The position numbers and the translations under genes were made by a program. This document shows positions 45,180 through 56,225 of a stretch of 64,000 nucleotides of DNA, one piece after another. How positions within the stretch are numbered: the stretch's first letter is position 1; each line of letters starts with the position of its first letter. Origin of the DNA: Lutjanus erythropterus (Eukaryota; Chordata; Actinopteri; Lutjaniformes; Lutjanidae); NCBI GenBank assembly GCA_020091685.1, contig CM034604.1, positions 6,623,820 to 6,687,819 on the forward strand. Reading direction: 5' to 3'. The notes below the pieces were generated by a model. It saw only the letters and a program-made list of their open reading frames with translations. It searched no databases and was not told the DNA's origin.

Positions 45180-45760
45180 AACAGTCAATACAAGGGCGTC
45201 GCGTGTGTTTGTGCGCGTCGACGTCGTTGCTTGACTAATCTGTCTTCATTAGCAGAACGGGTCCTGAGTGACTGGTGTCCTTTTGCCCTTTCGCACGGCA
45301 TTGCAGCGGTCTCAGAAGCTGAATAAACACCCCTGATAGCACTTTTACAAAGGAGCCGAGTCAAATTAGAGAGGTGAGTCAAAGTCAAACATGCACCGGC
45401 AGCCCTCGCCTGCAAGAGAGATACCGGCCTCCCGAACAAATTAGTCCCAAAAAGACAGCGGGCCGGGTGGGGGGACGGGGGGTGGGGGAAGATAGGGAAA
45501 ACAGTAGGGAAAAGAAAGCAGAAAGAAAATATAAACTTTTTTTTTTCTCCTGTAACAAGACTAAAGTAGCACAACTGGCAGCGAAGGAGCTCTTAAATAA
45601 ATGAACCCAATTCCCCGGTGTGCCTTTAAAGGGGCAATTCGCCAAGCCTATTGTTGCTGCTTTAATGTTGTGTATTGATTAGCTGCACATTTACATCAAG
45701 GTGAAGTCTCGGAGAGCTTTCGAGCCGTGTTGAAGTGGGTCTTGCACCGTCCGCTCTCCT
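45180..45760. promoter_or_regulatory. Candidate single-copy CpG-containing island
   Basis: This has the densest visible CpG content of the window (for example gcgcgtcgacgtcgttgctt at 45,214-45,233) and no repeat match. Opposed frames of 129, 86 and 76 codons overlap but lack domains. It includes TAATTAG-like and TTTAAAGGGGC words and a G-rich stretch at 45,460-45,490 that could form a quadruplex. It could be a conserved enhancer or a distant exon/promoter. Confidence 0.3.
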
Positions 45761-46153
45761 CCTCTTTTCTCTGGGGGCTGTTTCTGACACGCTGATGTAG
45801 AGGATGCTGACTCTGCTGCTGTCTTCAGTTGAATTAAAAAAAAAAAAAAGGACAAGAAGAAGTGGAGAAGCTTCTGATTTCATGACAGGAGGAAGTCTTA
45901 GTGGAGTGATGAGCAATACAGGATGAGAGAGGAGAAAAAACCACGAGCACAAAATGGCAAACAAAATAGGCCAAGAGCCGGGGAAAATCAAATCACATCT
46001 CTCCAATATAAGATGCTACTCGGTTTGTGCTGCTAAAAGCACCAAAAATGCATTTGTAAAACTCAACAATTTAATTAATATCAAGTTTATTTCACTACAA
46101 AATTACCTTATTACCTTAATTATCTTCACTTGTTTTATCAGATTCACTCAAAA
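45761..46153. other. Unassigned sequence
   Basis: A poly-A run lies at 45,836-45,850. No recognisable element. Confidence 0.4.
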
Positions 46154-47767
46154 TACACTGTAACAGAAAAATAAATAAATAAATTAAATTTTAAAAAAGT
46201 TTTGACTTATTTGCCTTAAAATTTTAAGTTGACTGAATTTGAAAAAAAATAGTTATCAAACGAGACATTTCTAGTAGAAAACAACTTGCTATTAATTCAG
46301 TTGAATTTGAAAAAACATGTTCAGTAAGCTTAATATATTAAGTTGAACCAATGACTCTTCAGTCACACCGACAGACATAACAAACAAATTTGATCTCTTG
46401 TCATATTTTCTTAGTTTGAGGAGTCACTTCTTTGTTTCACACAAAGAACTTCAAGCAGCTTCTGTTGGAGATGCTTTGTTCCAGCATAGGCACAAAGGCA
46501 ATAAGTGAAATTGCTCCCTGTGAATGTATTAAATTCTGAGTGTTAGGGGGTAGATACTGAATTCAAAACAAACCATTATGGTTTGCATTGTTTTCATTAT
46601 TGTGCAACTATGAGTAATTGTAAAATGTGGACACACAGCAAGTTTCTATCATATGTTTTCTTCAAACTATAAAAAAGAAGGGCCTTGGGAAAGTTTTAAT
46701 TCTCAAACAATGCATGATGGGAAGTCTGCTAATATCCCTCTTCTTTGGAAACTTGAACTGAACTGAAGAGCATAGTCATTGAAACTCATCGTTTCAGGTC
46801 AAAAGACTTCAGGAAATAAGAACTGATGTTTAAGTTCTGAAGTGTTCGGAAAATAAATACTAGAAAGTTTATGAGAAAAGATGGTTGACTCCACTAAATT
46901 CCTGTGAGTTTATTTACAGTCTAAGTTTCATTTCTGAACTTTTTGCTTTCTATTGAACTACTCTTGCACACCATATCAGTGTGCTAGCTCGCTCAGTGGT
47001 GCTAATGTTGCAGCTCAGCCGAGGAGGGCGCCATTAATGTTTACATCCTGCTCTGTCACAAGCTGGAGCCTCTTGTCCATGAGTAGATGCACACTTCCTT
47101 CTGCGCAGTGATACGGTTAGTGGGTGTAGTTTGGCAGAAAGAAACTAGTTTCTCATTAAACTGTTCACAACAAGCTCTGTGGGTTATTTTTAGTAAGCGG
47201 GTCATGATTCCTGGAAGTTCTTTGTGTGAAATAAAGGACAAACTGAGAAAATGCAAAAGGGAAATAAATTAATTTGTAATAGTGTGACTGAAAAGTTGTT
47301 GGTTCAGCTTAACATATTAAGTTTATTGAACATGTTTTCTCAAGTACAAGTGAATTAATATCAAGTTAATTTGACTCGAAAAGTTGACTTGTTTTGATTG
47401 GTTACAAAATTTGCTGAAAGATAGAATCAGTAGCATTTGTCTGAGCTGTTCGTAAACATACCAGAAAGATACTTGCTTGGTCTGTCTCATTCCCGGGACA
47501 TTGAATATTGACGTTTTGGGTTGGTAAAGCATCCAAAGCACTGCAAAGTGAGAAAAAAAGCAAATACAAGCAGAGTGCAGGGTTTCTGCAGATACAGACA
47601 CCACCACATATTTCTTGTTTATGAGTCAATACATTGTTTTTAAGAAACTGTTGCATATTATGCCTTTAACTTGCCATTTCAAATGCAGTCAACTTTTTTT
47701 AGGCAGCCCTAATTTTTTCAAGTTCTACCATATCTATACTCATTTTTATTTTATCTGTTAGAGTGTA
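46154..47767. mobile_element. Foldback element, about 1.6 kb
   Basis: Outer ends: tacactgtaacagaaaaata and the inverse of the right end tacactctaacagataaaat. Inside, 46,282-46,369 and 47,281-47,368 are inverted copies of 88 bases at roughly 80-85% identity, including aaaacatgttca, cttaatat and cttttcagtcaca words. The central 0.9 kb contains a piece of repeat family A. The right half is longer by about 270 bases of unassigned DNA (47,400-47,690). No open frame resembles a transposase. Confidence 0.7.
47050..47225 (+). repeat. Dispersed repeat family A, copy 3 (inside the foldback)
   Basis: gcagaaagaaactagttt, aactgttcacaacaagctct and gtaagcgggtcatgattcc match 390-490. Confidence 0.55.
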
Positions 47768-47962
47768 TCTTGAATAATTGGTTCACGATTTCTGGGAAGA
47801 GGCTTTGTGCCATTTATTGCATTATATTGCAGAGAGGGCAGACATCACTACAGCCAATATCTACAAAAGTCTGCAACTCACACTGAAAAAATCTGGATGA
47901 AATACCACAACAGGTGAGAGGGAAAATATGTATTTTTGATATTGGGGGTGAAATGTTCCTTT
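47764..47962 (+). repeat. Dispersed repeat family A, copy 4
   Basis: tatcttgaataattggttca, cattatattgcagagagggc, and tatgtatttttgatattggg correspond to 450-635. The same internal segment is also in copy 3, so the two are separate insertions or a duplication. Confidence 0.55.
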
Positions 47963-48029
47963 AAAGGAGGAGAAAAGGGAGAATAACAGGTAGTACAATG
48001 TAAGGAGGCTCCAGCATGTGTCCCTGAGC

Positions 48030-48430
48030 CTCATATAACCCAAGAATAGAGTTTTGTCTCTGTGTCTCTTTGAGCAAAATGCTGATCCAGCAGGCTGTGT
48101 CCTACACAGATCCCGAGGCCCTGATGCTCGCTGGCACGTTCAGAGAGGCTCCGTGCAACGCCTCCTCTCTTCTAGGCCGGCAACGGAACGCTTGATGAGA
48201 AATACGGCCGAGCTCGGAACAGATACAGCCAACCTGATCGATATTCAGATGGATGCAACAAATTGTGCTGCGTGTCTCCGTGTGTCTCTCTGATTCTCCC
48301 TGCTGGAGAGAGAGAGAGAGAGGGGGGAGGCTGTGACTTTGCAGCAAAGCTCGCTCGCTCAGGCAGGGCTTCAGCAGCAGATCACCGCTCCCTCTGCCAG
48401 GGCCTTAATCGAGTTCTCTATAGTCTGTCA
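48030..48430. promoter_or_regulatory. Candidate single-copy CpG-containing island
   Basis: No repeat match. It contains cggccgagctcgg (48,206-48,218) and a GA tract. A + frame of 112 codons (48,263-48,601) has no domain resemblance. Function is unknown. Confidence 0.25.
48305..48322. repeat. (GA)n microsatellite
   Basis: A short GA tract. Confidence 0.85.
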
Positions 48431-48721
48431 CATTGTGTACAAACAGCAAGGCTGCAGGTGATACAGGGGAGCTACAGAGATGCACTGCTGCATCCACAGG
48501 AATTACATGGTGCAAAAACAGGAGTATTCAGCTTTATGTGTCAGTGTGCATCTGCAGTTGTGACTCACCCTGATATATTCATCCAAGATACATCTTTGTG
48601 ACATCTACTTGTGGCTGTTATGCTTTTATGCATCTCACAGTGGTAACTGTTAAATTACATTGTCTGAATGGTAACAATTTATGTTTTGGATCTAGTTATT
48701 TTGTAAGAGCACAAGGACTAC
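48431..48721. other. Unassigned sequence
   Basis: No recognisable element. Confidence 0.4.
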
Positions 48722-48945
48722 AACCACGTTTCCATCCAAAGCACCCGTAACTTTTAGTCCCATGAACTACTTCTCAAGGGACTAAAAGGTTCTTTCAGCC
48801 TGTTGTTGTCTGCGTTTCCACCACAGTCGAACGGCTCATTCATGCTTCCTTTACCTACAAAAATAGATAAATAGATACAAACATTTCAAATGATGCAACC
48901 GTCGCTTCCATCAGTCCTTTATGTTGGCATGGATTGTTAAGCATT

Positions 48946-49495
48946 CACTCCCTCCAGGATTTCGCATGCTCTTTTTGGGATTAATGCTGGATTTCAAGGC
49001 AGCTTTTCTTGAAAAATGTGATGAATGCTGTGATGTTTTCAGGCAGAAAAAGTGGAAACATAGTACCACAAAAAAAGCTGCGATTTGTATAATTCATTAA
49101 AAATCAAAGGCACTTTGTTCTAAGTCTTCTAAGTTACCTCACTGAAAAGTCTCAGGTTTACATAAATTCTGACAAAATATGCTTTATTTGTAAAGGAAGA
49201 AGTGCACCTGGGGAGAATTCCACAAAGATGCAAACGCTTTTTTTGAGCTCAAACTCAGTCAAAACAGCAAACACAAAATTATACAATAAAAAAAAAGTCC
49301 AAAGAGCACTGCTAAATGCCAACAACGGCAAACCTTAAAATAAAAATACCAATAAATAGTGAATAATAAAACATTTGTCAGTTCATTTAGACATGCAGGT
49401 ATTAAAAAATTGCAAGGTTACACAGAATTCACAGGGATTGGTTGACTTTGCATTAATTGATTTAATCGTAACATCACAATTTCTTGGAGGGAATG
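48946..49495 (-). mobile_element. MITE family P, inverted copy (within Harbinger remnant)
   Basis: Ends cactccctccaggatttcgc and (inverse) cattccctccaagaaattgt. The inverse interior (gcaaagtcaaccaatccctg) matches 31,225 of copy 1. A mid-element aaaatcaaaggcactttgtt block corresponds to the inverse of 31,590-31,620. Confidence 0.7.
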
Positions 49496-49579
49496 AGAAA
49501 TACATTCACTAGAGGGCAGCTCTTAGAGTCAAAAGTTACCCCAAAGAAGAAAAAGAGTTAAAGATTTCTGACAACAAAC

Positions 49580-49685
49580 ATGGCGACACTGGAGAAGGTT
49601 GTAATAACGTACCTATTGAGAAAGAGGCAAAAGCGGCAGAGGCAGTGCTGTAGATGATCTGTGCGGCCATTAAATACATCATGGT
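49580..49685 (+). pseudogene. Harbinger-type transposase N-terminus, broken
   Basis: From an ATG at 49,580 the frame reads MATLEKVVITYLLRKRQK then RQRQCCR, a stop at 49,655, then SVRPLNTSW in the same frame. A run of basic residues followed by (W/S)VRP is typical of the N-terminus of HARBI1-like transposases. The rest of the protein, including the DDE domain, is not found, so it is dead. Confidence 0.5.
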
Positions 49686-50232
49686 ATGTAGTTGGAGAAT
49701 TCTTTCCACTTACTAATTTTTCACTTGACAAATGTTTCCAATACTTTCAGATTTTTGAAATTTCATTGTCACGTCTTGTGGTTGTGTCTTGCTTGAACTA
49801 TTGGTTACACTGCCCCATGACTATTGGTGGTAGTGCTGTGTTTCATCCGTGTCCATAAATTTTCAGAAAACATACAGAAATATGGACAAAATGAACAAAG
49901 ACAGAAGGCCCTGTCCATATCTGTATCTAATGTAGAGTGTAAATGAGTGTTGAAGACCATGAAAATTAGGCAAACTGGTCAACTGACGGCTGTTTTTATA
50001 CATCATTGCGACTGTTGATCTACTTTGCAACTGGGGTCATTAAGCCAATGCTGGAAAAGAGACAAGTCATAATGGCAAAGTGGCAAAGTTTTGCAGCTGC
50101 GTTTTTTTTAAAAATGGCAGCTAAAATAAAATGTTTGAGAACTCCTTCAATCAGAAATGATCAGCGCTTCAAGCCCAAAGTTGGTGAGTTCCTCCAAAGG
50201 TTCCTGGTCCCTGGAGAAAGTTCCTGTGGTTA

Positions 50233-50910
50233 ATGGCTAATGTTCTGAGACAAACGATACACCCGGTACACTGTTGGGTTGACTTTATATGTATCTTTTG
50301 ATTTCCAGAGGAATTAAACTGTGAAACTAACCCTGATCATTTTTGACCTTGGAAACAGCATTTTGTCAAAAAGCTAAAAAAGGTTCAGTGCTGATTTCTT
50401 CTGGAGGTTTCAGACACATGTGGTGGCCTTCATAGCATAGTTGTCATGGAGATGGTTCAGTTATATAACAATATAAAATAATATAACAGATAGAATGGGG
50501 TCATAGGACAGACACTTTTCATCTCCATAACAACAGAGCAAAATCCTAACTCTTCACTCCACCATGGCCGATCCCAAGGCCAGATGAGAAAAGAGGGTTG
50601 AGGCGTATGGGGCTACAGCGAGGGCGTGGAAACGGAGGGTAGAACTTAGGCATGTGGGAGAAAAGTTCTTCAGGTTAAAGACTTATGATGTCATGTGGTG
50701 AAAACCATGAGTCCCTGGAAGCCTTGGGACCAAACACCTTTGTCTCAACCAGAGACAGCATCACTGATGCAACGTGGAACATAAAGACCAGCAGCAGAAA
50801 AGTCTCTCTGCTGGTGACGGCCACAAGATACAGCCCATCCTCACCAGTAGTGAACAAGTGTGTACATTGACTATGCAAGGTTCTTACTGCAGCCCACGTT
50901 TACGTTTCTT
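50233..50910. other. Unassigned sequence
   Basis: No recognisable element. Two opposed short frames overlap at 50,675-50,878. Confidence 0.4.
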
Positions 50911-51560
50911 GTCAGGCAGCGACCTCTGGTGGCCATAGTATTTATGACAGGATAAGTATGAAGAGAAATTGGGGTGGATGGATGTAACAAACACAAGAGG
51001 TTCACCCAGAGATTTGTGACCTGTGTGAAATTGAAAGTCAACATGGAGTTATTTTAAGATTTAAGTTACTTAAGTCACTTGCATCACATGACATACATAA
51101 CATACTGATCTTAACTCCAACCATTATCTTTTCCTCAACAAAACAAAGTAATTTTGTTACCTAAACCTAACCAAACTGACAGTTTTTGACTTGTGGCTAA
51201 ATTCCACCGGGTGCAGCTGAGAAGCAGCTTTCTGGTTAATTTTCAAAATAAAAGATCCCGTGCAGACTCAAGATCAGAAAGACAGTCAGAAAAGACACTA
51301 TTTAACCACGTAGCCTGCTTATCCATGGTAGAAGCACAAAGAGCGAGGAAAGAGGACCTGATCAACAAAATCTGAGCAAGTAAACATAAGCAAGTGGGCA
51401 AAACGCTCCGCTGCTGAAATGCTTCTGAAATACTGCGGTGGGGCTTGCAGATGTGGTGCAGATGTGCCACGCTCGGTGGAATCAACCTGTTATGGTCCAG
51501 TAAGCCCGATGCTGCCGGTACTCTCAATCAGTCATACACAGTATGTTGTTTTGAGAATAA
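50911..51560 (+). repeat. Dispersed repeat family D, copy 3 (interrupted)
   Basis: Left edge gcagcgacctctggtggcca then tagtatttatgacaggataa, as at 16,485-16,520, followed by one unit (ttaactccaaccattatctt, ttttgttacctaaacctaac). After the MITE at 51,195-51,487 it continues gatgctgccggtactctcaa, matching the right edge at 17,521. Confidence 0.7.
51195..51487 (+). mobile_element. MITE family G, copy 2, nested in family D
   Basis: Left end ggctaaattccaccgggtgc and inverse of right end ggttgattccaccgagcgtg form imperfect terminal repeats of about 20 bases. It interrupts family D between the unit and its right edge. No clear target duplication. Confidence 0.8.
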
Positions 51561-52538
51561 TAGTACCTTTATAGTACCTAGGGATGTAGATGTGTTGCAA
51601 GATATAGCTTAAAGCTGTAGAGGAATCAGTAAGTGAAGCTTGAATAAAGAATGTGTTGTGAATCTCAGTTTGGGTTTGTAGACCTCAGATTTGTACATTA
51701 GAATCTGTACTTTTATCAGGGTAGAATCATCTACATTAAAAATATCAAATTAGGAAGTGGAGGATCCTAGACTCTTAAAACTTGATCAAGCTGTCTGCTG
51801 TAGTGTAAAATGTTCTCAGATTGTTGTAAATTATTGTTAATAACTTAAGATTTTAGTAATCCTGGCCATTCACTAATCATGTTTTAATAAAAAATAAAGG
51901 GTGATTATCGTGCATCATTTAGTAAGACGTCTAAATCTTGCATATCAGTTCCTTTCTATGAAATTATTAGGAAACTAGAAGACCTGATCAAAAAACGTGT
52001 TATTGTCTCTACATACTGTATGTACAGTATGGTGTACTGTGTTTGACTTTCTATCTATAAAAAGTCTTTTCTCCTTTGAAATAATGAATACTGTAGGCTT
52101 CTGGGCTTTTTTCAAAGGAGAGTAAAAATAAACTGTAAGGAAAAAACAAGAATCGTGCTCTGGTGTCAGAGGTCCCTGCTCCACACGTTTCACTGTGGCT
52201 GCCTGCAGCAGTGTGGGGAACCATTTGGCATCAGTGTTATTCAGGCAGTGAGAGCCAAACAGGATGAGAACTGCTGCTTCAGACAGCAGTGTATTGATCG
52301 GTGATTCATCTTAAACATACAGTAGAGAGGAATCCTGTGTGGGCTTCTGTGCAACATGTGCTTTGGGCACTGTTCAGTACAATGTGTATGTATGCGCTGT
52401 AATAAACGGCTATTTTTCTCTCTACGTCCTCCATGCTGGACAGCTGAGGATGCTACTGGAGACAGCTGATAGGCAGCATGCTGAGAGGACAAAATGTTGT
52501 GATAAATCCATCAAGCATGAGAGGAAGGAAATAAAAGA
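51561..52538. other. Unassigned sequence
   Basis: No recognisable element. tacagtatgtacagtatg-type words occur near 52,015-52,035. Confidence 0.4.
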
Positions 52539-52552
52539 CTGCCATCTAGTGG
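52539..52552 (-). promoter_or_regulatory. CTCF-like motif
   Basis: On the minus strand the sequence CCACTAGATGGCAG fits the CTCF core CCASYAGRKGGCRS at every position. Similar words also occur in teleost MITEs, so it may be repeat-borne. Occupancy cannot be judged from sequence. Confidence 0.4.
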
Positions 52553-52763
52553 TGAGACTGGAAATTACCACGAGGAAAAACTGATAAAAGCAAGTGAACT
52601 CTTCATAACTGGATGAAGAGTAAAATGTTGGCTGGGCTGCATTTTACCCGTTCAAGTTTAGGGATAGAGATAAATGAGGATACAGCAAGCAAGAAACAAG
52701 GAAAAATACAGTATATAAAGTAGGTGAGGCTGGTAACAAGTGTAACAAGTAACAAGTGCTGTG
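52553..52763. other. Unassigned sequence
   Basis: No recognisable element. Confidence 0.4.
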
Positions 52764-53353
52764 TAGTCCCTCCAGGATGTTTCTCATATGCAACCAATCC
52801 CTGTGAATTCTGCACAGCCTTGCAATTTTGTCCGATCACTGCAGCTTTTCCACAAATTTGACTAATCATCGTTGCGTCATGTGAGTTCCAACAATCATAG
52901 CAATCCCACGCAAAAACATTACACATGTATGAACCAAGTCAGTGTTTTATTATTTAATTGTATTTGTATTTTTTTCAAATTTGTGATGGGCACTGAAAAG
53001 AATACAAGGTTTGTCATTGTTATTAACATTTATCAATGCTCTGTGTGATTTTATTTTAAAATTTTGGGCTGTTCTGACTGAGTTTGAGCTCCAAAAACTT
53101 TTTGCTTTTCAGTAAGGTTACTTATAATACTAAGAACAGAGTGTGATTTTGGAACAAGGAGCCACCTGGAACAAGTTGCCTTTGATTTTTAACGGATTAG
53201 ACATAAATGCAACTTTTATTTATTTATTTATTTTTTGCAGTTTTCACTTGGTCATGCAATTTCACTACAAAAAATGCCTAAAACATTGCAACATGCATCA
53301 TAATTTTTTACAAACAATCCCCCCAAAAAAGCCCACAAATCCTGGTGGGACTG
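52764..53353 (+). mobile_element. MITE family P, copy 3
   Basis: Left end tagtccctccaggatgttt and inverse of right end cagtcccaccaggatttg. Interior words (caaccaatccctgtgaattc, ttgcaattttgtccgatcac, caacatgcatcataattttt) match copies at 31,183 and 48,946. Confidence 0.75.
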
Positions 53354-53879
53354 ACTTTGGTGCAGAAGCCTAGAACTGCCATGCTTACAACTATTTCTTG
53401 TGAAAACAAGCTTTCTTATCACAAGACAACAAGGTAATCAATCCATCATCACAAGGACACAAAAGGTTGTTTCTTACTCACAGGGTTTTTCAGAGATCAG
53501 GAGTGCCATCCCAGCATGCTTGGGTGGCATCTTGACAACTGCAGCTACTGATTTAAGCTGAAAATGTCAGATCAAGGATTGATCAGCGCATCAGACTGTG
53601 CTAAAGTCACGTTCTAACACTGCCAGGAGGTGCATAGTGTCAATTTATGACAGTGATCTTGAAAGCTAAGGTGCGATCAAACGAACCAGATGCTCATTTT
53701 TGACTTCTCCACAATTATCCCGTGATCTCTGGAAAATAAAGGTTGTTTTCTCGTCATAAATTATCTTGAGAAATCTGCCCTTTGTTTTGAAGGTGATGAG
53801 ATAAATTATCCCGTAATCATGAGAATACAAGCTTGAAATTATTATCTTGGATCGAACACTTTTTGTTCTTGGTTTCTGT
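53354..53879. other. Unassigned sequence
   Basis: No recognisable element. Confidence 0.4.
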
Positions 53880-54012
53880 ACTTTAGGGAACCTCCATTGA
53901 GGGTCCCAGGTTCCTTCCCTGGGGAGTTCGCACTTTGTCCATGTCCTTGTTGGTTCCTGCCAGGTGCTCCAGTTTCCTCTCACCATCAAAGACATGCATG
54001 TTAGGGTTAATA
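53880..54012 (-). repeat. Dispersed repeat (aacatgcatgtctttg type)
   Basis: On the minus strand: aacatgcatgtctttgatgg, gagaggaaactggagcacct and gcgaactcccc. This is a degenerate copy of a very common vertebrate/teleost repeat word set. The 117- and 74-codon minus frames here are repeat artefacts. Confidence 0.6.
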
Positions 54013-55429
54013 CTTTCATCTAAGTAATTCTTCATGATAGATGAAGCAGCAAAGCTCATTGAGATATGCCCCCAACCTGAGTCTCGAACCTCATACACAA
54101 CCCTCATCCCATTCTTCCTGAACCCTGTCCTCAGTCCAAATACATACTACCTTTTATACTTAACATATGAAGTCGTCTTTGTTAGTGAGGATATTTTTAG
54201 AGTATTGGGCTCAGCTATGAACCACTGAAACTAATCATCCACAAGTCCTTGAGAGAAAACATTTCTTTGCAAGTAATGACGAAATTGTACAGAAGAAGCT
54301 TTTTATGCACATTTTCAACTCAAAAACCTCAAACCTAAGACCTTGTTTTTCTTGGCTTTTTAAAAGCAATCTCTGCCTGTGATTCTATAGTAATTTACAG
54401 TAATTCATTTAGCTTGGGAAGGAGGCAGCGGCAATTATTTGGGGATGGATGGGTAGGAGGAGGAGGAGGAGGAAAAATTGCTTGGAGGAACAAGAGCTAG
54501 CTCATTTTTTTGACACTGTGAACTTCAAAATAGTGAACTATGAATGTGCATTAGTTCATTTAAATCTGTGTGAACTGAACTTTGAGCTAGCAAACTTGCA
54601 CAACATTCAATACTCATCACATCAGCCCAGCTCTGTCAAAGGTGCCTTCTACACAATCATATATCCTGCACAACCACATGTCACCAGTTGCTAATGTTTA
54701 GCTAATTTAGCAAGCCAGCTAAAAACACACAGCATGTAAATAAGACAAATATGTTGGCAGAGGCTGACCAGACTAGCATATCAACTATCAACACTCAGGT
54801 ATACAGCGAACAAGCAGAAATTGAAGCAATGGGGGTGATATAAAACTGCAATGTATATTTAATTTGAAATTGTAATCCCCTCCATACCTGATGTAGAAAG
54901 CAGAGATGCTGAGAGAAAGAAAGAGCAGCTTTTCAGGTCTGATTGCAGATGGGGGCCCTTGTTGATAGTCACCTTCATCTATAGTAGAATGGAGTTCATT
55001 TACAGAAGCACCATTTTCCCTGCAGTCAAATCTGTGACAGGTGCCCTAGAAAATGAGAATGCAGAATACTAGAAACCTCATTTGTCTTGATGATATGTAT
55101 TGACACATTGCTGGGGATGGATGGCGAAACAAATTGGAGCTGAGACAAGTGAGGGGACATAAATAGATACGGTCGGCACGGGTGGTCATATGGTTAAAGC
55201 ATATACAGAGAGCATGGAGCAGTGGGTAAGGGTTGCACTGTTCTTACCAGGCAGGCTCCAGGCTGAATGACGATGTTTCTTGAAGACAGTCATGGTTCTG
55301 GTTTCCCACTGGGCAGAGAACAGAACTGACTGTTTGGTTTGTGACTCCCACTGGAATAAATCTTGCTGATCTTAGGTGTCTGTCACATGGCTAACGGCAT
55401 TACTTTTAATTCAAATGTTGGACCGTTTT
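54013..55429. other. Unassigned, with a short (AGG)n
   Basis: An (AGG)n run is at 54,455-54,472. Otherwise no element is recognised. Confidence 0.4.
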
Positions 55430-55695
55430 AAAGGAATAGTACCTAAAGCTGCATCAAACAGCAGCGGTTAGCTTAAGTGCTACTATTCCCTCATCCAGCA
55501 GACACAAACAGACATTAGAATTCCTTTGGAGTTGGGTTTCTGGTCACAACATGAATGAAAGTACAATGTTCACCCAGCTTTTTGCTCCATTTTGGTCTCC
55601 ACCACCTCCTTGGTGAAATATATTGACCATTAGCCACCAAATGCTCCACTATATGCACAAACTAGTTGCTAACTTTGTTTGCTATTTGGTGCTGG
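55430..55695 (+). repeat. Dispersed repeat family E, copy 5
   Basis: Upstream tcatccagcagacacaaaca block, then ccattttggtctccaccacc, tccttggtgaaatatattg and caaatgctccactat, ctgctatttggtgctggg-like end. Confidence 0.65.
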
Positions 55696-56225
55696 GTAAG
55701 TAACAGGATACATGTAATGGATTAGGATACAAAAGTACAAAAAAAAAATCACAATACTGATAAATTTAGTGAAAAAAAGTAGTAAAAATTGGGATAACAA
55801 GTAAGGTTACATTTTTAAAACAAAGAATGATACACTGTGCACACATTTCAACCATTCATGGTTATGACAACACCAGTCTGATCTTGAGTTAAACCACGGC
55901 TACCTAAACTAAAGCATTATCATGGCGTTTAGTAGTGAAAAAATGCCTTCACTGGGTGGGCATTATTTTGTGAACATCACTGTACAGTGTTATGCCTTCT
56001 ATTTGGGAAAATGCTGTCAATATCCAACAACTTGATATCTAATTAAAAATAGCAAGTATTAGTCAGACAGAAATCCAGTTAGCTAGCTAACCTGTTAATA
56101 ATACGACAACTACTACATTTTGGGAGTGACAACAGAAAGTAATCAAGTTGTGTTACTTTAAAATTCTTTAGAGGAAATAAATGACAGTATCAGAATACAT
56201 TTTAAAAGTAACTCTTCCAACCCTG
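55696..56225. repeat. AT-rich stretch ending in an aagtaatcaagt repeat
   Basis: 56,126-56,225 has aaagtaatcaagttgtgtta and taaaagtaactcttccaacc, as at 34,665-34,772, a common teleost repeat. 55,740-55,830 is A-rich. Confidence 0.45.

Larger units (their letters stand above)
48722..50232 (+). mobile_element. PIF/Harbinger-type transposon remnant
   Basis: The left part (acgtttccatccaaagcacc, cgtaacttttagtccc, gggactaaaaggttctttca, gcctgttgttgtctgcgttt) and right part (ggttcctggtccctggagaa, agttcctgtgg) match a teleost element I recall. Bases 49,580-49,685 hold the start of a basic-rich transposase-like frame. A family P MITE (48,946-49,495) lies within it. Ends and target duplication are not clear, so limits are approximate. 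Confidence 0.55.

Noticed and set aside
45185..45645. 129-, 86- and 76-codon frames on both strands
   Set aside because: They overlap in conflicting frames. CpG-rich composition with few stop words explains the openness.
53666..54107. 117- and 74-codon minus-strand frames
   Set aside because: The sequence is a degenerate copy of a common dispersed repeat (aacatgcatgtctttg type).
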